DNA of 64,000 nucleotides from Adineta vaga (GCA_021613535.1 CP075493.1:1364001-1428000), one strand, 5' to 3'. Numbered from the stretch's first letter, positions 46,737-61,164 are shown. The notes: generated from the letters alone by a model not told the origin. Made by a program: numbers and translations.

Positions 46737-49700
46737 ATGATTTACATGAATTATCTCAATTTTGGGATATTCTTCTTATTCATTGGACAAATCTCTGCTA
46801 GTAAGTATCTCAGTACACTTTCAAAGAAAATTCTATTGATTTAAAGAGTATTAATTGTACTCAGCGAACAAAAGTCTCTATCAATTGTAGATTCTTTAGA
46901 ATTCTTGTTTTTTCTTCACATCTTCTAAGAAATTTTACTATTTAGTTGTTTCATTCAATCGACCAAAATTCAATGAATGTACAAGTTGGAATCCTGATGC
47001 CATTACTTTTGCAACAAATTATACAATTGGTACTCATCCATATGATATTTTCATTGATTCAAATAATACCATCTACGGTGCTGATGAACGGAATCGACTC
47101 TTAGTTTGGTTCAGTAATAATACTAATCTAACAATAACGATGACAAGTAATTCCATAAATCCATATTCGATTTTTGTTACAACTCAAAATTATATTTATA
47201 TCAATAATGATAATTCAACTGGTGAAGTTAATAAAAGAACATTAACTACAAATACTATTGATGTGGCAATGCGAGTCGGTCAAGTATGTTATGGTCTATT
47301 TATAACTTTAAATAATACAATATATTGTTCAATGCGTGATCTTCATCAAATTGTTAGCAAACCATTGAAGAATAATTCGGATATATTAACGATTATTGCT
47401 GGAACAGGTTGTCGAGGATCAGATGTAGATAAGCTTGATTCACCATATGGAATTTATGTTACTGAAAATTTGACTTTATATGTAGCCGATTATGGAAATA
47501 GTCGAATTCAATTATTTCAAGCAAATCAAACCAATGGAACAACTATCATCGGAAATTCCTCACTTAGCCGTCCTACAGGAATTGTTCTTGATGAAGATGA
47601 TAATCTTTATATTGTTGATAGTGGACGTCATTGTATTTTTAAATTTTCATTCAATCAAACTAAATGTTTGGTTGGATGTACATACAACGGTGGATCCTCT
47701 GTTCGTCAGTTATCCTCACCACAACATATGGCATTTGATAACGAAGGGAATATCTACGTTACCGATCAAAACAACGATCGAATTCAAAAATTTATTATAA
47801 ATGGTGTTTGTGGTAAAATACGTTTTTAATTATAAAGACTGAATCCTTTTCAAGTCTATCGTTTTTTTAGAACAAACAACCATAGCTCCAACTACAATGA
47901 TGGTAACGATAAATAAAAGTAAAGAATTCTTCATAATGTCTATCACTAAATCTTCGACTGACAATCGATTTTAAATTTCACAAAGTTCGTTTTCTTTTGA
48001 GAATAACATGAAGGATACATTTCATCGATCGGTCTTTGAATTTGCAATCATGAAACTGAATATAAAGTGAAGTTTTTCTTATTTCTCTTTAGCATGTGTC
48101 CCACCGACAGTAACACTTATTCCCAATGCTCCAATATCATCATCTCCAGTACAATTTCGTCGAAGTCAAGATTTTACAATTGTTTCATTGATCCAATTAA
48201 ATTGTAATGAATCATTGGCATTTACAACTCAATGGATAATAAAGAATTGTAGTTCAAATTGTTTACATCAAATTCTTTTAGATTCATCAATAATAACAAC
48301 ATCAACTGAAATGTATATTCCTGGACGAACTTTACAATATGGTTTGTATGAAATGACATTAACAGTTACAATGACTCAAATGCCAAGTTTAAGCGTATCA
48401 AAAACTATTTATATACAAATAACTCCATCAGGTATCACAGCAAATTTAATTCCATATGGAACATCTTCCATTACTCGTGGAGATCAACAATATTTGCAAC
48501 TCAATCCAGGAAGTTATTCGGTAGATCCAGATGCCGATACTTTTAATGCTTCTGTAAGTAGATTTTGATTGAAACACAAGTGAACATGAAAAGTTAATAT
48601 CTTCCTTTTTTTTCATTGATAGATTTGGAAATATACATATTATTGTCGAATATATGGTTTATCGAAATTTCCAAGTTATCAAAGTTCATTGTTATCAATT
48701 GATGATATGAGAAATGATCCATTAAATCCATCATGTTTATTGAATCGTACCGGATGGCAATTTGATAACGCAATTAATTCATCATTTACAATTCTTTCTG
48801 ATTCTCTTCAACCTAATCGAACTTATCAATTTATGGCTCAAATGCAAAATATTCGAAATTCATCTGTTCAAGCAACTGGTTATGTTCTTGTTAAAGTAGT
48901 TGAAACTCGTCCACAAATGATTCTCATTGGGTAAATGGTCGTTTTGTTTCTGATTAATAGACGCAGTTTTTATAAATTCTCTATAGTTGTGTTATATGGA
49001 CAATGTGTGAACCAAATCTTGAATTTCAACTTGTCAATCCAACAACTCAAGTTGCTTTATTTTCAGAATGTTCAGGAGATTGTACAACACTTCGAAGTAT
49101 CATATGGAATATTTATCAAGGTGAAATGAATTCGTCATCAAACTTTACTCAATGGGTCTTATTTACTCAAAATACAACATATCAAAATATTTGGCTTTTT
49201 GGTAATGAGATGAGTTTTGAATAAAAACAAAGCGATGAAAAGATTTCATGGTTTGCTTTAGGTACAAATACAACCAATTTTACTGCAATCAATCAATTAT
49301 TCCTATCTAATCCACAGATTGATCTTTGGCGATTTGAAGTTGTTTATACATTTCAAAATGAAACAAGTTCAAGTTCATTGAATTTTATAATTAATCGACC
49401 GCCTTCGAATGGTTCATGTTCAATTAATCCTTTGAATGGAACAACAAGTAGTTTATTTGATATTTCATGTTCAAATTGGTTTGATGACGATGGAATCAAA
49501 GATTATATTGTTTACAGTAAGTTCAAACATTTCTTTCATGATTGATAAAATGAAATGGTTTCTGTTTCTGATCAGGTTGGACAACTAATCGAACAAAGAA
49601 AGCGATTGTTAGTTATTTCACCGTACCAGTATTTCAAATTCAACTATCAAGTGGAGATAATCAAACGTCATTACTCAATTTAATTGTTCATATTCGAGAT

Positions 49701-52700
49701 CAATTAGATTGTGTTACTGAAACGAATATTTCATCAGTTCATGTCACGGTAGATACAGTAGCAATGAATAATTTACTGAGTGATATTCAAAATTCTTCGG
49801 GAATTGGAGCAAATCCAATTGCTAAATTACTTACTAGTGGAAATCAAAATTTAGTTGGCCAAGTATTGACATCTGTTTCTCAACAATTTAATCAAATGAA
49901 TAGTGAAAATGCCAATAAAGCTGTTTCAAGTAAATTTTCATACGACACATTTGACATTGATTTTGATTGTTTGTTTCTTCTATAGATGGTATTCCAGCAG
50001 CGAGTATTTCAATCTCATCATTGGATAGTTCAAGTGGACAACAGGTAATTTTACCAATTGTGTATGTTTGACTTTTTTTCTTATTTGAAAATGCTAGACA
50101 TCAATACCATTGAATCAAACAGCATTGGACGAATATCAACAAGATTTAAATTCTTTTGCAACTGTTCGTGATTATCTCATTACATTTACATCAAATCTTT
50201 TGATAACATCAGTAAATAGTATTAAATTACAAGCATCATCATTAGCTCAATTAACAAAATCAACCAATGAATTAACACGAAAAACTTCCGTAAAATTTTC
50301 TTCATATATATATATATTTCTTTTTAAAACGAATTTTATTCTAGACGATTGCATCGGATCGATGTTATCAATTGGGAAAAGCTTTATATTCAATGAGAAC
50401 AAAAGTTGCATTTGAAGATGTTCAAATGGCAGCAACTGATCTTCTTCAATGTGCAACTAATCTTTTGAGTGTAAATCAGTTTTCATCAAATTTTATTTAG
50501 ATATATATATATTGTATGTATTTAGGCTACAAATGGACCATTACAACAACGAACCACTATTTTGGATTTAGATTCAATACGTGCTACAAAATTTCCAGAT
50601 GATTATGATACTGATCTTGAATTTGAATGGTCTAATCCAAGTAAGTCTTGATCAATCAGACGAAAATGATTATTATGATTTTCAAACTGTAGATTTATTT
50701 GCGGATGATAATGATTTTTCTTGGGAAACAATACAAAAGAATCGTAATGGTTATTATCAAAAGAAAATAGCAAATGAACTCAATACTAAAATGACTGAAT
50801 TGATTTCATTATTAACTTCAACATTAAATCTTCATTTAAATATTGGACAAGATTTCAATATTGATACACCACAAGTTCTAATGACTTTAGAAACAAAATC
50901 GAGTCAATTTCTTTCTACTCAATTTACCAAACAAGTCGGAAGTGGACAAGTTCAACTTCCAAACAATTTTAATTCTAATCTAAATAATCAAGACAAGATC
51001 TCCATTCGAGTAAGACTACTATTCCTTTTTTTTTGAAAAATTTATAGATGATTTTGTGTTTTTCAGTCTGTAATAGAACCATTAGCTTCATTTGGTAATT
51101 CAAAAGTATCATCAAACACAAATCTTTCGAGAACAATTTCATTTTCTATTCTTGATCAAAATCATAATGAAATTCCTATTCAAACGAGTCTTAATCAATC
51201 AATTGAAATTATCATTCCTCGTGATCCAAATCTGTAATTCCATCGATGACTTTACAAAATGTAACATCCATGAATTCGACACCTCATAATCTTTTATTTC
51301 ATTTGCATTATATGGACTTGAATACGGCACTTCCAATTTCAATTCATTGGGAAATTCAAACATTAAATATAAATCTTGCGTATTTATTTATTTATCGATT
51401 CGATCAAATTCCACAATTGAATAGTTCAATCTATCAAATCGATGGATGGGCAGTGTTTTGTCCTGCAAGTAAGTTTTCTTCGACTAATTAATCATATATT
51501 CTTCATTTTAATTCAATATAGATTTGAGTAATCAAAGTATCTATAAATATTTTCTTGATAATCAACGTACAACTGGTCATCAATCAATTATTTATGGTTT
51601 ACGAGAACTTAATTCTACCGAGATCAATCAAGCATGTTCGACTTCTTCAATAAATTCTCTTCCAATTACGGACAAACCATATAATTTTACCAACGATTAT
51701 GGATTAAGAATATATACATCAGGTTGTTATTATTTTGATAGTAATAATCAATGGAAAGCAGATGGATTAACTGTAAGTAAACGATTTTTATTCTTAAACG
51801 AAGAGAATATTAGATTGTAGGTGGGTCCATTAACAAATCATATTCAAACTCAATGTTTTTCGAATCATTTAACAACTTTTACAGGTGGCTTTGCTATTTT
51901 ACCTAAACCAGTCGATTGGAGTTATGTTTTTGCCAATGCTGATTTTATGAAAAATAAAACGGTTTATTTAACTGTCATTTGTGTTACAGTCATTTATATT
52001 ATTCTGATGCTCTATGCACGTTTTTTTGATAAAATAGATTTACAAAAATTAGGAGTCACAGTCTTACCTGATAATCATAAAGATGATCAATATTATTATC
52101 AAATTATTGTTTTTACTGGTCAACGAAAAGGTGCTGGAACAAAATCGAATGTAAGAGAATGAGAAATAAGAAGATGATCTCTATTTTTTCTTTATGATAG
52201 GTTCATTTTGTTATCCATGGTGATGATAATGATACATTGATTCGAACATTGGCTGATCCTCATCGGCGAATTCTTCAGCGTGGTGGTGTTGATGCATTTC
52301 TTATGAGTGTACCAAAATCTTTGGGATTATTGAATTGTATTCGTATTTGGCATGATAATAGTGGAAAAGGTTCATCATCATCATGGTTTTTGAAATATTT
52401 AATCATTCGTGATTTACAAACCATGGAAAAATCACATTTTATTTGTCAACGATGGTTAGCTGTCGAAAAAGATGATGGAAAAGTAAATGATTTCGTTCCT
52501 AACAGCACTATTTATCTGAGTTTTTTTTTAATAGATTGAACGGCTACTACCGGTTGCAAATGAATTTGAAAAACGTCGATTTTCATACGTATTAACCAAA
52601 CGAACTTATCATAGTGTATCTGATGGTCATTTATGGTTTTCGATCTTTTCTCGTCCACCTTCGAATCAATTTACACGTGTCCAACGATGTACATGCTGTT

Positions 52701-55540
52701 TTGTTCTATTACTTGTGTCAATGTTTCTGAATATTATGTATTATGATTTATCAAATGAAGCAAAAGCAGCTAATTCAGCAGAACAAAACAGTTTATCTTT
52801 TGGTGGTCTTTACATCAGTCCTCAACAAGTATGTTTGAATATTTCTTCTTTATTGATAATTTTTTCTTTCGTATATATGTATATTAAAAGATAATCATTG
52901 GTATAGTTGTCGAACTATTTGCATTGATACCAAGTTTGTTACTTGTACAAATGTTTCGACGTCTTCGTCCTCGTCGAAAACAATTATCACCATTACGGAA
53001 AGCTTTGTATCAAGTTAAACCAATTTCAGAAATGTTTGTAGAAAAGATAAGATGATGAATATATTCACCTAGCTATTCTTTTTTGTTTAGTAAAACTGAT
53101 GATGTTGATGAAAAGAAAAGTACTAGAAAATCTACATTTATGTTTCCATGGTGGTGTATCTTTATTGCATATGGATTATGTATACTTTTTGTTGGTCTTT
53201 CGATTTTATTTATCATTGCTCGTGGAATTGAATTTGGTGATGAAAAAACTCAAAAATGGTTAGCATCGATTCTTAGTAGTTTCTTCTCATCAATTCTTTT
53301 CACTCAACCGATTAAAGTAATATTTATTATCTTATGAAATTACATATGAACTCTCGATTTTATCATAGATTGTAGCATTGGCAATTTTCTTTGCTTGTTT
53401 TTGTTCAAAATCTAATGATGATGATAAAGAAGCAAATGAATTGTTAGATGAGAATCAAATTGATTTGGATCATGATGAAGAATATCTTCATAAAGTTGAG
53501 GTTTGTTTACAAGATATAATTTTAAGTTTAACAAAAACAAAATGTATATTTATAGAATAAATCTTTGTTCACGTATCGATCTCCGATTCGTGCAAATCGT
53601 TTGAATGCAAATGAAATTGTTTATCTTCGTCAAAAACGTTTAAAAGAAATTCAAATGTGGACCATTATTCGAGAAATCTCTATTTATGTTTGTTTTCTAT
53701 CGTTTCTCTATATATTAATCTATACTAATCGTGATTCGAATTCATTTTTACAAGTTGATCATTTACGAAAATATTTTCTCAATACAAGACAAACCAATTT
53801 AGATTATACAAAAGTGAGTTGATAATATCTTTTCTTGTTTTGAATAGAGTCAAGATCAATGCTTTTCAGATTGCAACTGTTGATCAATATTGGAATTGGT
53901 TGGAGAATAGTTTTTCAACAAATCTTCGTGCACAACAATGGTATAATGGTGAAGTACCTCGAAATTTAAGTGGTTTTATCGATGATAAATCGAATCGATT
54001 GATTGGTTGGGCAACTATGAGACAATTGCGAGTGAAAACAAGATTATGTTCATATCGCAGTTCATTATCTTTGACATGTCGAGATGATTACAGTTTCTCA
54101 AAAGTAGATAAACAATCCTATCAACCAGGATGGACTAATATCACATCAAATAATTATAATTCCTTCATTCAAGAAGCATTTAAATATAAATCAAGTGATG
54201 AATTTGATAGTTATGTATATGTTGGTGATCATGGAAGTTATGGAGGTGGTGGTTATGTTTATGAATTTCGTGGTCGATTAACTGATCTTCAAAGTAATTT
54301 ATCCCAACTTCATCAATTACAATGGATTGATAATCGAACACAAGCTGTGATGATTCAATTAACTTTATATAATCCAAATGTTCAATTATTTACTGCTGTT
54401 ACATTTCTTGTCGAATTCTTATCATCGAGTGGAGTTTTTCCTTCAGTTCGTTTTGAACCAATTAGTTTCTACGGTAATTTCAATTTTTGTTTTCTATTAG
54501 AAGAATCAAAAAATATTCGTCTGTATTTTTAGTATTTACATCAATTTATCAATTAGTTTGTACAATTATTTACATGTTATTAATCGTGTATTTCATGTTG
54601 ATTGAATTTCAATCTTTTTGTGATTTAAAATGGAGATATTTTCGAAAGTTTTGGTCCTATATTGAAATTGGAATAATTGCTTGTTCATGGTCAAGTATTG
54701 GAGTTTATATTTGGCGTTTTAGAGAATGTCAACGAATTGGAGATTTATTTAAAGAAACAAATGGATATGTTTATATTAATTTACAATTAACAACATATAT
54801 AAATGATATTTTATCATTTCTCTTGAGTTTTTGTTGCTTTTTTGGTACAATTAAAATGGTGAAAATTTGTCGTTTTAGTCAACGTGTTTATTTATTTATT
54901 CAAACTCTTCAATATTCTGCAAAAGAATTATTCTCATTTTTAACGATGTTTACCATTATTTTCATGTCGTTTCTTTGTTTATTTTATTTTCTATTTATTT
55001 CCAAATTATCCGAATGTTCAAGTCTATTAGGTACAGCAAGTATGTTATTTGAAATGACCTTAATGAAATTCGATGCACACGAATTAACTGCAGCTTCAGC
55101 ATTTCTCGGACCATTGTCATTCAGTTTATTTATGATTATAGTGGTGTTTATTTGTATGAGTATGTTTATTTCGATAATTAGTGATAATTTTCGTCGAGCA
55201 AGAGAAAATATTACGGGAAAGAATCAAGAAATGTTATCATTTATGTTAAAAACATTTATGCAATGGACCGGTAGGAAAGATTGATCAACTTAAATGAATT
55301 GTATAATTTTATTGTTTAGGATTGAAAAAAATCACAGAAGAAGATGTCCAAACACAAAAAGATGAACGAATGCGTTCGGAATATTATGATCCAATTGAAA
55401 AATTTCCCGACAAAATCGATCAATTATTAGATGCATTGAATAAAGTATGTTGATAGATTTTCGTAAGATTTATTCTTATGGCTCATTTCTAGATTTATGT
55501 CAATCAAACGAAAGATAACCCAAAATTAAAACAAGCATAA
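46737..55540 (+). CDS. NHL-REJ-GPS-PLAT-polycystin-1-like protein, with one frameshift
   Basis: A roughly 2,400-residue membrane protein in about 25 exons, TAA at 55538. In order: signal peptide (MIYMNYLNFGIFFLFIGQIS), NHL propeller (46946-47810: SPYGIYVTENLTLYVADYGN, PTGIVLDEDDNLYIVDSGRH), an REJ-like ectodomain (48094-50600), a GPS autoproteolysis site with Cys/Trp framework and FSNHLTTF (cleavage HL|T) near 51860, a first helix (TVICVTVIYIILMLYARF), a PLAT domain (YYYQIIVFTGQRKGAGTKSN; RIWHDNSGKG), then further helices, the polycystin extracellular segment (INAFQIATVDQYWNWLENSF) and the channel-like end (LGTASMLFEMTLMKFDAHEL; MSMFISIISDNFRRAR). This is polycystin-1 architecture with NHL repeats replacing the usual ectodomains. 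One base is missing near 51232 (TAA at 51235). Neighbouring exons are intact, so this is either a recent break or an assembly error. Confidence 0.85.
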
Positions 55541-56339
55541 TCATCGGATGATTATGAACAACAAAATCAAGTTTATAAAATAAATAAATATTATTCTTCG
55601 TTTGTGCCGTTTTGTTAGATATTTAAAATACATATTAATCACGCTTATAATAATCACTTAAATCATACTATTTCTACGGCATGTCACACTCGAATGTTGG
55701 AAATAAAAATTTTATGAAAAAGAAACACAATGACGATTTTATTGATCTCTAAATCTTTTTCTGATCAATCTGATATAGATAGAAATATCTTCAATTCCAA
55801 AATAAAATTCATTGACTACAGAAAAAATAAAGAAAAGATTATAATCTAAATAACTGTTGCTGTCCATTCACTAATATTTGAAGAAATGAACTGTAGAAAA
55901 AATTCTTGTGTTTGTAACACTTACAATATATCTAGACTATTCTATATAACACTGCAATAAACAAGTCAAAAGATATATAGAAAAAGAGAGAGAGAGTAAA
56001 TAGAATGATAAGTGGAGAAGATATTCAAGCAAACCACAAGATAACATCAAATAATAGGTATATTCTATGAGATCAACAACGGCACTTTTATCTTTATCAG
56101 AAACAAACTCGACACATCTTGATTAAAAAAACGAAAGAAAAACATCGAAGAAAACAATTCATCACTACCTTCGATTACATCAAATGTTTCTTTTTTTAGT
56201 CCTCTCCGTTACCAACATTCTATACAGATAAACATACAGAGCATGATTTGATCCGACTTAAATAGCTCATCACACATTTGACAGACACAGAAAATGAAAA
56301 AAAGAATTGATTGTTTTGAAGAAGAAAAAGAGAAAATAA
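55541..56339. other. Convergent 3' regions
   Basis: AT-rich, with a (GA)n run at 55986-55996. No exon seen. Confidence 0.5.
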
Positions 56340-57899
56340 TCAAGAACTTGATGGTTCAACAACAGAAACAGTCGTCATCAATTTGGGTAAAACATCTTGA
56401 CAAAGAGATGACATACTATTTGAATTGCTATTATTGTTCTTGTCATTTCTAATAATATTACTACGAAATCGTTTGACAGCTAGAATAAAAAAAGATTTGT
56501 TTCTTTTTTCAAGAAAAATTCAATCAAAAGAAGACAAAACATACTCGGCGATGGGACTGATTCAATATCGATTTCTACATCATCATCATCTTCACTTAAC
56601 CGACGTGTTAAAGGTGAATTTCGATGATCTGATAAAACCGGTGATCGACTCAAATCAACGGAATGTTGTCGAATAATTGGTATTAACGGTACAAAAGCAC
56701 TTGGTGAATGATTTGGATTGACTAGTAAAGGTGTTGTTGTTAATGAAGGTGTTGAAAATGATCGAAGCGGATGAATATTGGGAAATCCATTTGATGATGA
56801 TGATGATGACATTGGAGCATTAGGATGATAAAATGGAAAAATAGGTGATGTTGGTGGAACATAATCAAAACGTCGTTGATAATAATCAGCAAGAAATGGA
56901 AGTGCAGCTGCATGAGGAAATGTCGCCATTGAACCAACAAAACGATTCATTGGTTCACGCATTTGCGATAAATGTTTTGAACAAAATCCATGTCGTTGTG
57001 ATTCTTTTTGACATTGATTCATTCCACATAAACGACGCCATTGTTTTCCATTGAATTTTTTTCGTATACCGGTATTTCTATAATAGAAAGTAGAAGAAGA
57101 AGAAAATGATCGGAAGGAAAGAAAGAAATGTTTTTTTTCCTTACCCCATTGTAAAAATATCTCCTTTTTTAACTCCTTCAAGTTTATTCATCGTTTGTTG
57201 TTGTTGTTGTTGTTGTTGTTGTTCACATTTTTCTAATTCTCGTTCGACTTCTTCATCATCTTCATCTTTCTGTTCCGCTGGTGGTGTTGGATATACATTT
57301 TTTTGATTATTTACTGGTAATTCAATCGAAATTGGTCGAAAGATGGAGAGATTTTGTTGATACAGACGTAATTCTTCATGCCATGGTTCAATTAATAAAC
57401 GAATATTTTGTCGGGTAAACCAAATATTTTCATTATTTTCTTGATGATCTTCTCGATTACTATTTTCATCTTTAAAATCAATTGAAAATTCTAATCGTGT
57501 CGGATGTTTTGATCGTATTCGTCCACAAAAGAATTCATTTGTATTTTCACTTTTTATTTGACGAACACATACAGGTGTATTAGTCACAAGATCTTGACAC
57601 GCTGGAATATTATCAATAATAATCGATGGATATTGTTTCGATATTAATTGATGAATATCAATAGTTATTGGTGATGATTGTTCATCACGTAAAGATATTT
57701 TAACAAGATGAGAATCGATAACATCAAGAATAATACCAAGATGATAATGATTTGGATTAGTTTTATCAATTACTAAGATACTTTGTTGACGCCATTGATT
57801 TGCATCTAATACAAACGATGATGATGAAGATGAAGGTGTCGGTGAACAACCTTGTTGTTGCCAACGTTTTTTCGGAGGAGAGACATCGTCATATGCCAT
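56340..57899 (-). CDS. Capicua-N-terminus-like protein without an HMG box
   Basis: Three exons join in phase: 57899-about 57147, about 57078-56545 and about 56481-56340 (TGA). The N-terminal half has a Tudor-like region ([40 protein letters not shown]) and a run of nine Gln. Across the first splice it reads [19 protein letters not shown], then [20 protein letters not shown] and [13 protein letters not shown], a Cys/His/basic block that I associate with the long-isoform N-terminus of capicua (CIC) and relatives. A Ser/Pro-rich region follows with [20 protein letters not shown]. The HMG box and C1 domain of capicua are absent, and the protein ends ...VEPSSS. By family it would act in the nucleus. 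The name is tentative. Confidence 0.6.
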
Positions 57900-60214
57900 G
57901 TAATATCAACCTGAAATGAGAATACTCTACATATTTATATAGGTTATAAGTTAGGAAGAAAAAACAAGTGTGTATATGTCCACGGAATGTGACATCCGAA
58001 CGTGAGAGTAAACGGAGAACGCAAATTTTTCAGTTATTTATCGTCCATGGAATCCATAGTATGTCATTTATATCTCGCTTTCGTTTCGAGAAAAAAAAGA
58101 AAGCAATCTGCAGAGAGAGAGAGAGAAATCTATCGAACAATTATTAATAACTTATGATTGATGAAGCAAAAATGTATGGATTAAAAATTAGTAAAAAAAG
58201 GAAAATCTTTTTATCAGCTGACTAAGATTTGTCGATTTTAATGTAATTCGTAGGAAAAGTTTGTTGTCGAAAAAAATCGTTTTACAAAACATAGATTTCT
58301 CACTATAGAACGTACGATGTATTAGTCGTACGTTAAAAACAACATCTGTCTGTTTCTTTTCATCTAACATACGCAGGGCGTGTGTAAAAACCAGTTCTCT
58401 TTCTACTCACTTGAGCAACAATGAAAAGAAAATAAGAATAATATTCTTCTTGAAAAAAAAATTCAAAAACAATCGTCTTAGAAAGAAAAAGAAATGCTTC
58501 GTCAGTAGTTCTAATCTTTTAACAGAAATGAAATATTCATCATAATATAGCTATGAAATAAACAAAAAGATCTATCGTCAATTTATTAATCATATCTTTT
58601 TTCCCGTGCTCTTGTTTTCTCTATTACACGAATATCTTACAAAAGACGCAAAAACACAAACACTACTCATTAGTTTTCTTATCGTTAAAAACAGCAAACA
58701 ACTATGAAATTAAAGAAGATATATGAAACAAATAATGATAATGTGTGTCAAAGTGCAAAGCAATATTTTCTATTACTTACCTTTAGCTTTATCTTTGTCA
58801 ATAAAAAGAAAAACTAAGAGAAAGAAAAAAAAATGAAGTTGTTAGCTAAAAGAAATACTCGAAGAAAAAAGGACTATTTTCTTCTTTCAAAATGAACATT
58901 AAAATTAATATTTGAGCTTATATAACTATTTATAGAAACAAAGCATCTGATGATAGGATCTCTGACAAAAGAAGAAGGACAAAAAAAAACTACAACTGAC
59001 AATCAACTGTCGAAGATGTAAAATGTCTTCTTTCTTCTCTCGGTTTCTGTCGGGTTTTTTAGCACACATACACACACACAATATGATCAACTATCGGTTC
59101 TTTTTCTCTCTCTCTCTGTTTCTCTCATTATGTATTTTTGTCGCATTCTTCTCCTTTCTTTTTCTTCCAAAACACATACACTCGCATAAAAATCTCAGTT
59201 TATGGACATATTATAAGTTGCGCAAGGGGGTGGATGGAGTATACAACGAGTAGGTTCTTCGATTTACACATACACACGTAGTTGCGTACGTACACATACT
59301 GTTAATAATTACGTTCTTTTTCTGTTTTTCCTTGGATATATATTTTTTTCTTTTCTTCTTTCTTTTCTTGCTGTCGATATAATGTTGTTGTTAATAGTAT
59401 ACTGATGTGTACGTGACACAAAAACGCGACATATCATTCTTCGATTAATTTCATGTCTTTTTCTTCTGCAGATGATTAATTTATTTATTTAATGTAACTT
59501 TGATAAAGGACGAAAATTCGCATTTATTTTCAGTAAAAAGAAACAACACTAATCATAAGTTATTCCAATGCATTTTTAATAAATGTACTATTCTTCAAGT
59601 TCATAATGGAATTGTTTAATGCTATGATTGTGAACATGTTCTTATCAGTTCTTTATTCTCGATAGATACAAAGATAAAAATAACTTACATGAAAAAGAAT
59701 TCTATACTTAGATTTATTATTAATGATTGATGTTTGAAAAACATTTAATCCTTGAAACTTACCTATTACTAGAAAAAATAATATAGGAAATATTTTGTAG
59801 AAACTCGATTTTAGCTATGAAAAGATAGTTAAAATCTATACTAAGACAAACAGATTTAAAATTACGTTGAAAATTAAATGATGAAAAACAAGAATATTTT
59901 CCAGTTCTTCTTATTGTACTTCAGAAGTATAATTTTAACGGGTTCTTTTTTCATCACATGAATTTTATTGTTTTGTAGGAGGAATAACAGGTTTCATAAT
60001 AGCATTTTTGTTTTTTAGAAAAGTTATTGAAGAAGAACTTCTAATGTCATAATTACAATGGCTCTACATAAAAAAATATCTATTCCATTTCATATATGAA
60101 ACGTATTTACTTTCATTCTTTATAGACAATCTGTGTAAAGTATTCAATCTTATAATTAATTTCAGAATTACCTGCAAATCGTATCCTATGAAGGACAACA
60201 TTTTTTAAAGTCAA
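57900..60214. other. Intergenic, low-complexity
   Basis: Upstream of the capicua-like gene. (GA)n at 58111-58125, (CA)n at 59068-59079 and (CT)n at 59107-59118 are visible. Scattered hydrophobic frames (for example 59023-59253) look like translations of CT-rich DNA. No gene supported. Confidence 0.5.
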
Positions 60215-60600
60215 TTAAATATTCTTAGGAAAAAGAACCCTTCTCATTCTAACGTTCATTTCACTCTTGCATGTCACTTTAAAGTATTCTTGGATCCTAC
60301 TTTCATTATTATTATAATACAGACAAGTTAACAAACAAAATAAAGCAACAGAATACTTCTTTGATGTATAAAAATAGTTAATAAGAAAAAATTCCGTAGA
60401 AATAAATATAGGATGAAGAAAAATGAAATGCAATGCTTTTCTTAAATGGAAAGGTATCATTGAAAGAAATACTCACTCTTGTTTAAGCATAGAATTTGTT
60501 ATTTTGAAAGATTTGTAGTATTAGCAGCACTCTTTGGTTTGATATCATCGTGTGACGTTTGTTGTTGGGTTTTATGTGGAAGTTTTTCTCTAAAGAAAAT
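60215..60600 (-). pseudogene. Decayed tandem copy of the 3' part of the TBC1D24-like gene
   Basis: The block 60400-60600 repeats, with many changes, sequence of the neighbouring gene: GATGAAGAAAAATGAAATGC against its 3' end (61169), TTGTTTAAGCATAGAATTTG against 61846, and TTTGATATCATCGTG against its exon at 61938. The flank GTCAATTAAATATTCTT at 60211 also recurs at 61068. The TLD-coding exons between these blocks are missing, so the copy is internally deleted and cannot encode a TLD domain. Confidence 0.6.
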
Positions 60601-61164
60601 AATGAAAATATCATAAAAACGTTTTATCAATCGAATAATTCACAGGAAAATCCTATAATTTTGTTGTTCACAATCATAGCGGTTAATAAGAGTCTAGAAG
60701 GATGTCTTAGAAGGTCACTAGCAATTTAATAGTTGGCAAGTAAAAATCTTAATGCGTCAGAAAAATAACAAACTTTTACTACACTATTCATAGATGAGAT
60801 ACTAATTTTTGACCAAAGGCTTTCCGATAAAGTCCAAGACTAATGATCACAAGATAACTAATTGTTCTTGTCGGGTTCTATCTGAATTCAAAATGAAAAA
60901 AAACAACGATAGTTTTGACACAATCTTGGGTACATGTGTCTAAACAAAACTAAGATTTTTATTCAATACAGACAGTCAATGATGTATACATCTGATACCA
61001 CTTAACATCATTATAATTTTATCTCAAGATTCACAAATACTTTTGTACTATTCGAACTTTATTTAGTCAATTAAATATTCTTGAATTTTTATTGTAATAT
61101 AAGACAAATCAACATACAAAACAAAAATAAATTCTTTTGTCCATATAAATATCTGATAATAAAA
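60601..61164. other. Intergenic, 3' side of the TBC1D24-like gene
   Basis: AT-rich; its right part matches the flank of the decayed copy at 60215-60380. No exon seen. Confidence 0.45.

Noticed and set aside
59023-59253. Hydrophobic 76-codon frame resembling a signal peptide protein
   Set aside because: It is a translation of CT-rich and CA-rich low-complexity DNA (long Phe/Ser/Leu runs).
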